Of a DNA stretch of 27,246 nt, positions 25,200-27,246 are shown piece after piece. Origin of the DNA: Bordetella parapertussis. Lineage in GTDB: Bacteria > Pseudomonadota > Gammaproteobacteria > Burkholderiales > Burkholderiaceae_C. The position numbers were made by a program, and so were the translations under genes. The notes under the pieces were generated by a model, which was not told where the DNA came from, did no database searches, and worked only from the letters and a program-made list of their open reading frames with translations. Where the stretch lies: the NCBI GenBank assembly GCA_945900685.1, contig CAMDJS010000017.1:1-27246 (forward strand). The letters are read 5' to 3'. Every line of letters starts with the position of its first letter. Positions within the stretch are counted from its first letter, which is position 1.

Positions 25200-25934
25200 A
25201 TGTTTTTCGATCCCGCCAATTTCCGCCATCCTGCTTTTCGCCAAGGCATGGTCGACACACTCAAAGTCGCGCCCGGCATCTGGGCCTGGGGCTTGATGAC
25301 TGGCGTGGCCATGGTGCAAGCCGGTTTGAGCCCGTCCATGGCCACCTTGATGACGCTGGTCATTTACGGCGGCAGCGCGCAACTGGCTGCCATTCCTCTG
25401 CTGGCCGCAGGTGCACCCGTTTGGGTGATATTGGCGACTGCGTTTTGTGTGAATTTGCGCTTTGCGGTGTTCAGTTTGCATTTGCGCCAATACATGATGG
25501 CCTGGCCGCGTTGGCAACGCTTATCCATCGGATATTTCATTGCGGATTTGAACTACGTGCAGTTTGTACACGCCTACCCGCGTTCGTCTGATGACAGCGA
25601 AGGGCAGCGCAGCGAAATGGCCTACCTCAGCGGCAACTGTTTTTTGAATTGGATAGGCTGGCAAATCGCGAGCATGGGTGGTATTGTGCTGGCCGCGCAA
25701 GTGCCGCTGCAATGGGGACTGGGCTTTGCCGGCGTGCTCGCGCTGGTCGGCATTTTGTGTTCGCTCAGTCAAACGCGTTTGCGCGTGGTCTCGCTGGCGG
25801 TGGCAGGTGCGGCCGCTGTTGCTGCTTACGGCTTGCCGCTGCGCTTAAATATTCTGGTGGCGATTGCAGCGTCTGTCGCCGTGTGCCTGGTGCTGGAGCA
25901 AACTTCACTGGCAAACAAAGAGGCCAATCCCTGA
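25200..25934 (+). CDS. azlC: AzlC family branched-chain amino acid exporter subunit
   Basis: This 244-residue inner-membrane protein is probably the large subunit of an AzlCD exporter for branched-chain amino acids. It shows the family features near the N-terminus (GMVDTLKVAPGIWAWGLMTG, SMATLMTLVIYGGSAQLAAIPLL) and the NLRFAVFSLHLR block, with about six to seven hydrophobic segments. The start is 3 bp after fmt, and its stop overlaps the azlD start (TGATG), so the three are probably cotranscribed. The substrate is inferred from the family only. Confidence 0.9.
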   Translation: MFFDPANFRHPAFRQGMVDTLKVAPGIWAWGLMTGVAMVQAGLSPSMATLMTLVIYGGSAQLAAIPLLAAGAPVWVILATAFCVNLRFAVFSLHLRQYMMAWPRWQRLSIGYFIADLNYVQFVHAYPRSSDDSEGQRSEMAYLSGNCFLNWIGWQIASMGGIVLAAQVPLQWGLGFAGVLALVGILCSLSQTRLRVVSLAVAGAAAVAAYGLPLRLNILVAIAASVAVCLVLEQTSLANKEANP

Positions 25935-26272
25935 TGGAATGGTCAGACGCTTTCACCGCCGTGGCCTTGGGTGTGATCACGCTGGTGACGCGCTGTTTTT
26001 TCTTTATCTCCGATCGTGAATTGCCGTTTCCTTCATGGGCGCAACGCGGCTTGCAATACGCACCCATCGCTGCGCTGGCCGCTGTGGTGATACCTGAAAT
26101 TGTGGTGAGCCACGGCGCGTTGGTGACCACATGGATGGACGCACGTCTGTTTGGCGCGGTCGCTGGTGCGGGGTTTTATTTCTTTAAGCGTGGCAAAGGG
26201 CAGGCGGTACTGGGCACCATCATCGTGGGCATGGCGGTGTATTTGCCGTTGCATATTGGATTGGGGTGGTGA
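25934..26272 (+). CDS. azlD: AzlD family small exporter subunit
   Basis: This 112-residue membrane protein is the small partner of AzlC. It has four hydrophobic segments and the family landmarks LVTRCFFF near the N-terminus and PIAALAAVVIPEI in the middle. The ATG at 25934 shares its first base with the azlC stop, and the longer open frame upstream is inside azlC. Confidence 0.9.
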   Translation: MEWSDAFTAVALGVITLVTRCFFFISDRELPFPSWAQRGLQYAPIAALAAVVIPEIVVSHGALVTTWMDARLFGAVAGAGFYFFKRGKGQAVLGTIIVGMAVYLPLHIGLGW

Positions 26273-26515
26273 GCTCTCTAAAATTCAATTAGATCCTGTC
26301 TTGGCCATATATATAAATATGGAGTTATCAAGCAGCATAAAAATAAATCGATCCAATCAAAAGAACCTGCTAGCGCAAATGGAGCCTTTACAACCATGGT
26401 ATCCCCTAGAAATGGGACGCTACCCGACTACCGTGCAATGTTGTTACGACAATGCCCCCCCTGATTCAACCCTCCGCCTAAAATGTCATAAAACATTCAT
26501 ACGGAGACAAACCCC
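26273..26515. other. AT-rich azlD-pgk intergenic region
   Basis: This 243-bp stretch has no convincing gene. Its left half is AT-rich and holds a small palindrome, CCATAT-ATATAA-ATATGG (26305-26322). A TAAAAT hexamer at 26479-26484 could be the pgk -10 box, and GGAG at 26503-26506 is the likely ribosome binding site. An open frame from 26319 runs into pgk in another frame and has no recognisable features. Confidence 0.5.
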
Positions 26516-27246
26516 ATGCAAATCATCCGCTTCGCCGATCAGTGCGCACAGGGCCTGGCCCGTGGCAAACGCGTATTCATCCGCGCCGACTTGAACGTGC
26601 CTTTTGACGACCAAGGCCGCATTTCCGAGGACACGCGCATCCGCGCGTCTGTGCCCGCGATTCAAATGGCTTTAGACGCCGGTGCCGCTGTCATGGTCAC
26701 GTCACACCTGGGTCGCCCGACCGAAGGCGCGTTCAAACCCGAAGATTCATTGGCACCTGTGGCCCAACGTCTGGCTGAGTTGCTGGGCCGCGAGGTGCCG
26801 TTGGTGGCGGACTGGGTGAGCGGCGTGTCTGTCGCCGCCGGTCAGGTGGTGATGCTGGAAAACTGCCGGGTCAATGTCGGCGAAAAGAAAAACAGCGAAT
26901 CGCTCGCCCGCCAAATGGCAGCGCTTTGCGACATATATGTCAACGACGCATTCGGCACCGCGCACCGCGCCGAGGGCACGACTTACGGCATCGCGCAGTT
27001 CGCGCCTGTGGCTTGCGCCGGTCCTTTGTTGTCAGCCGAAATCGACGCCATCAGCAAAGCGCTGGCTGAGCCCAAGCGCCCGCTGGCCGCCCGCGTGGCC
27101 GGTTCCAAGGTCAGCACCAAACTCACCATCCTGCAAGCGCTGGCGCGCAACGTGGACCAGTTGATTGTGGGCGGCGGCATTGCCAATACCTTCATGCTGG
27201 CCGCCGGTTTGAAGATCGGCAAAAGCCTGGCCGAGCCGGACCTGAT
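26516..27246 (+). CDS. pgk: Phosphoglycerate kinase (5' part)
   Basis: This glycolytic enzyme exchanges phosphate between 1,3-bisphosphoglycerate and ADP. About 243 codons are present; the rest is beyond the window. The family signature [13 protein letters not shown] is at residues 19-31. The substrate-site [22 protein letters not shown], and [11 protein letters not shown] follow. The hinge and nucleotide side then begin with [13 protein letters not shown] and [16 protein letters not shown] 9 bp upstream supports the ATG at 26516. No defect is visible in the part present. Confidence 0.97.
   Translation, partial: MQIIRFADQCAQGLARGKRVFIRADLNVPFDDQGRISEDTRIRASVPAIQMALDAGAAVMVTSHLGRPTEGAFKPEDSLAPVAQRLAELLGREVPLVADWVSGVSVAAGQVVMLENCRVNVGEKKNSESLARQMAALCDIYVNDAFGTAHRAEGTTYGIAQFAPVACAGPLLSAEIDAISKALAEPKRPLAARVAGSKVSTKLTILQALARNVDQLIVGGGIANTFMLAAGLKIGKSLAEPDL

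Noticed and set aside
24591..25517. A 308-codon minus-strand frame across fmt and azlC
   Set aside because: It is antisense to two well-supported genes, with a low-complexity His/Gln/Arg-rich product and no motif.
26319..26594. A reading frame starting in the azlD-pgk gap
   Set aside because: It runs into pgk in a different frame, has no ribosome binding site and encodes nothing recognisable.

Overview
The window looks like a chromosome segment of a betaproteobacterium of the order Burkholderiales, probably Comamonadaceae-like. This rests on inference from gene content and protein sequence: a type 2 ArgC, recA-recX, a topoisomerase III carrying a C-terminal SWIB domain, yajC-secD-secF, dprA-smg divergent from def-fmt, and Pgk. 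Recurrent TACAAT-like -10 boxes fit the same picture. No taxonomic search was possible. Most genes use GC-rich codons. One stretch, about 16.2-18.4 kb, is strikingly AT-rich and is probably acquired.

Layout. (1) 1-597 is the 3' part of argC, convergent with recA-recX (602-2178, minus), which has a putative LexA operator. A MarR-type regulator (2320-2808) diverges from recA. (2) 2897-5032 is an OmpR-type response regulator and a TctE/QseC-type sensor kinase. (3) 5049-10277 is a ferric-iron ABC uptake locus. fbpC is divergent from fbpB, fbpA and a membrane-anchored di-haem peroxidase (MauG/CcpA type). A 38-bp perfect palindrome separates fbpC from fbpB, and a Fur-box-like palindrome precedes fbpA. 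(4) 10159-11660, minus: a SET-domain protein, biotin-protein ligase birA, and a 61-residue membrane peptide whose gene overlaps the 3' end of the peroxidase gene in antisense. (5) 11745-14696 is topB, preceded by a 31-bp alternating purine-pyrimidine tract. (6) 14697-18534 is an accessory island. A mobile mystery A/B (HTH/Fic) pair, with the Fic gene broken by an in-frame TGA, lies between two 56-bp near-identical repeats. A complete type II-A-like (St85/Ec86-like) retron follows: msr-msd RNA, a nucleoside-deoxyribosyltransferase-like effector, and a reverse transcriptase. (7) 18535-21793 is yajC-secD-secF, ended by a terminator shared with the convergent smg. (8) 21853-25196 is dprA-smg (minus) divergent from def-fmt (plus). 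(9) 25200-26272 is azlC-azlD, and pgk starts at 26516 and runs off the end.

The most notable content is the retron. Its ncRNA can be drawn from sequence alone: a1/a2 repeats of 17 nt with one mismatch, an msr hairpin, and a perfect 19-bp msd stem. The RT carries the retron-specific NAXXH and VTG motifs plus YADD. The retron and the decayed Fic/HTH pair sit together between two housekeeping loci (topB and yajC), which suggests a small integration hotspot for defence or toxin-antitoxin modules.
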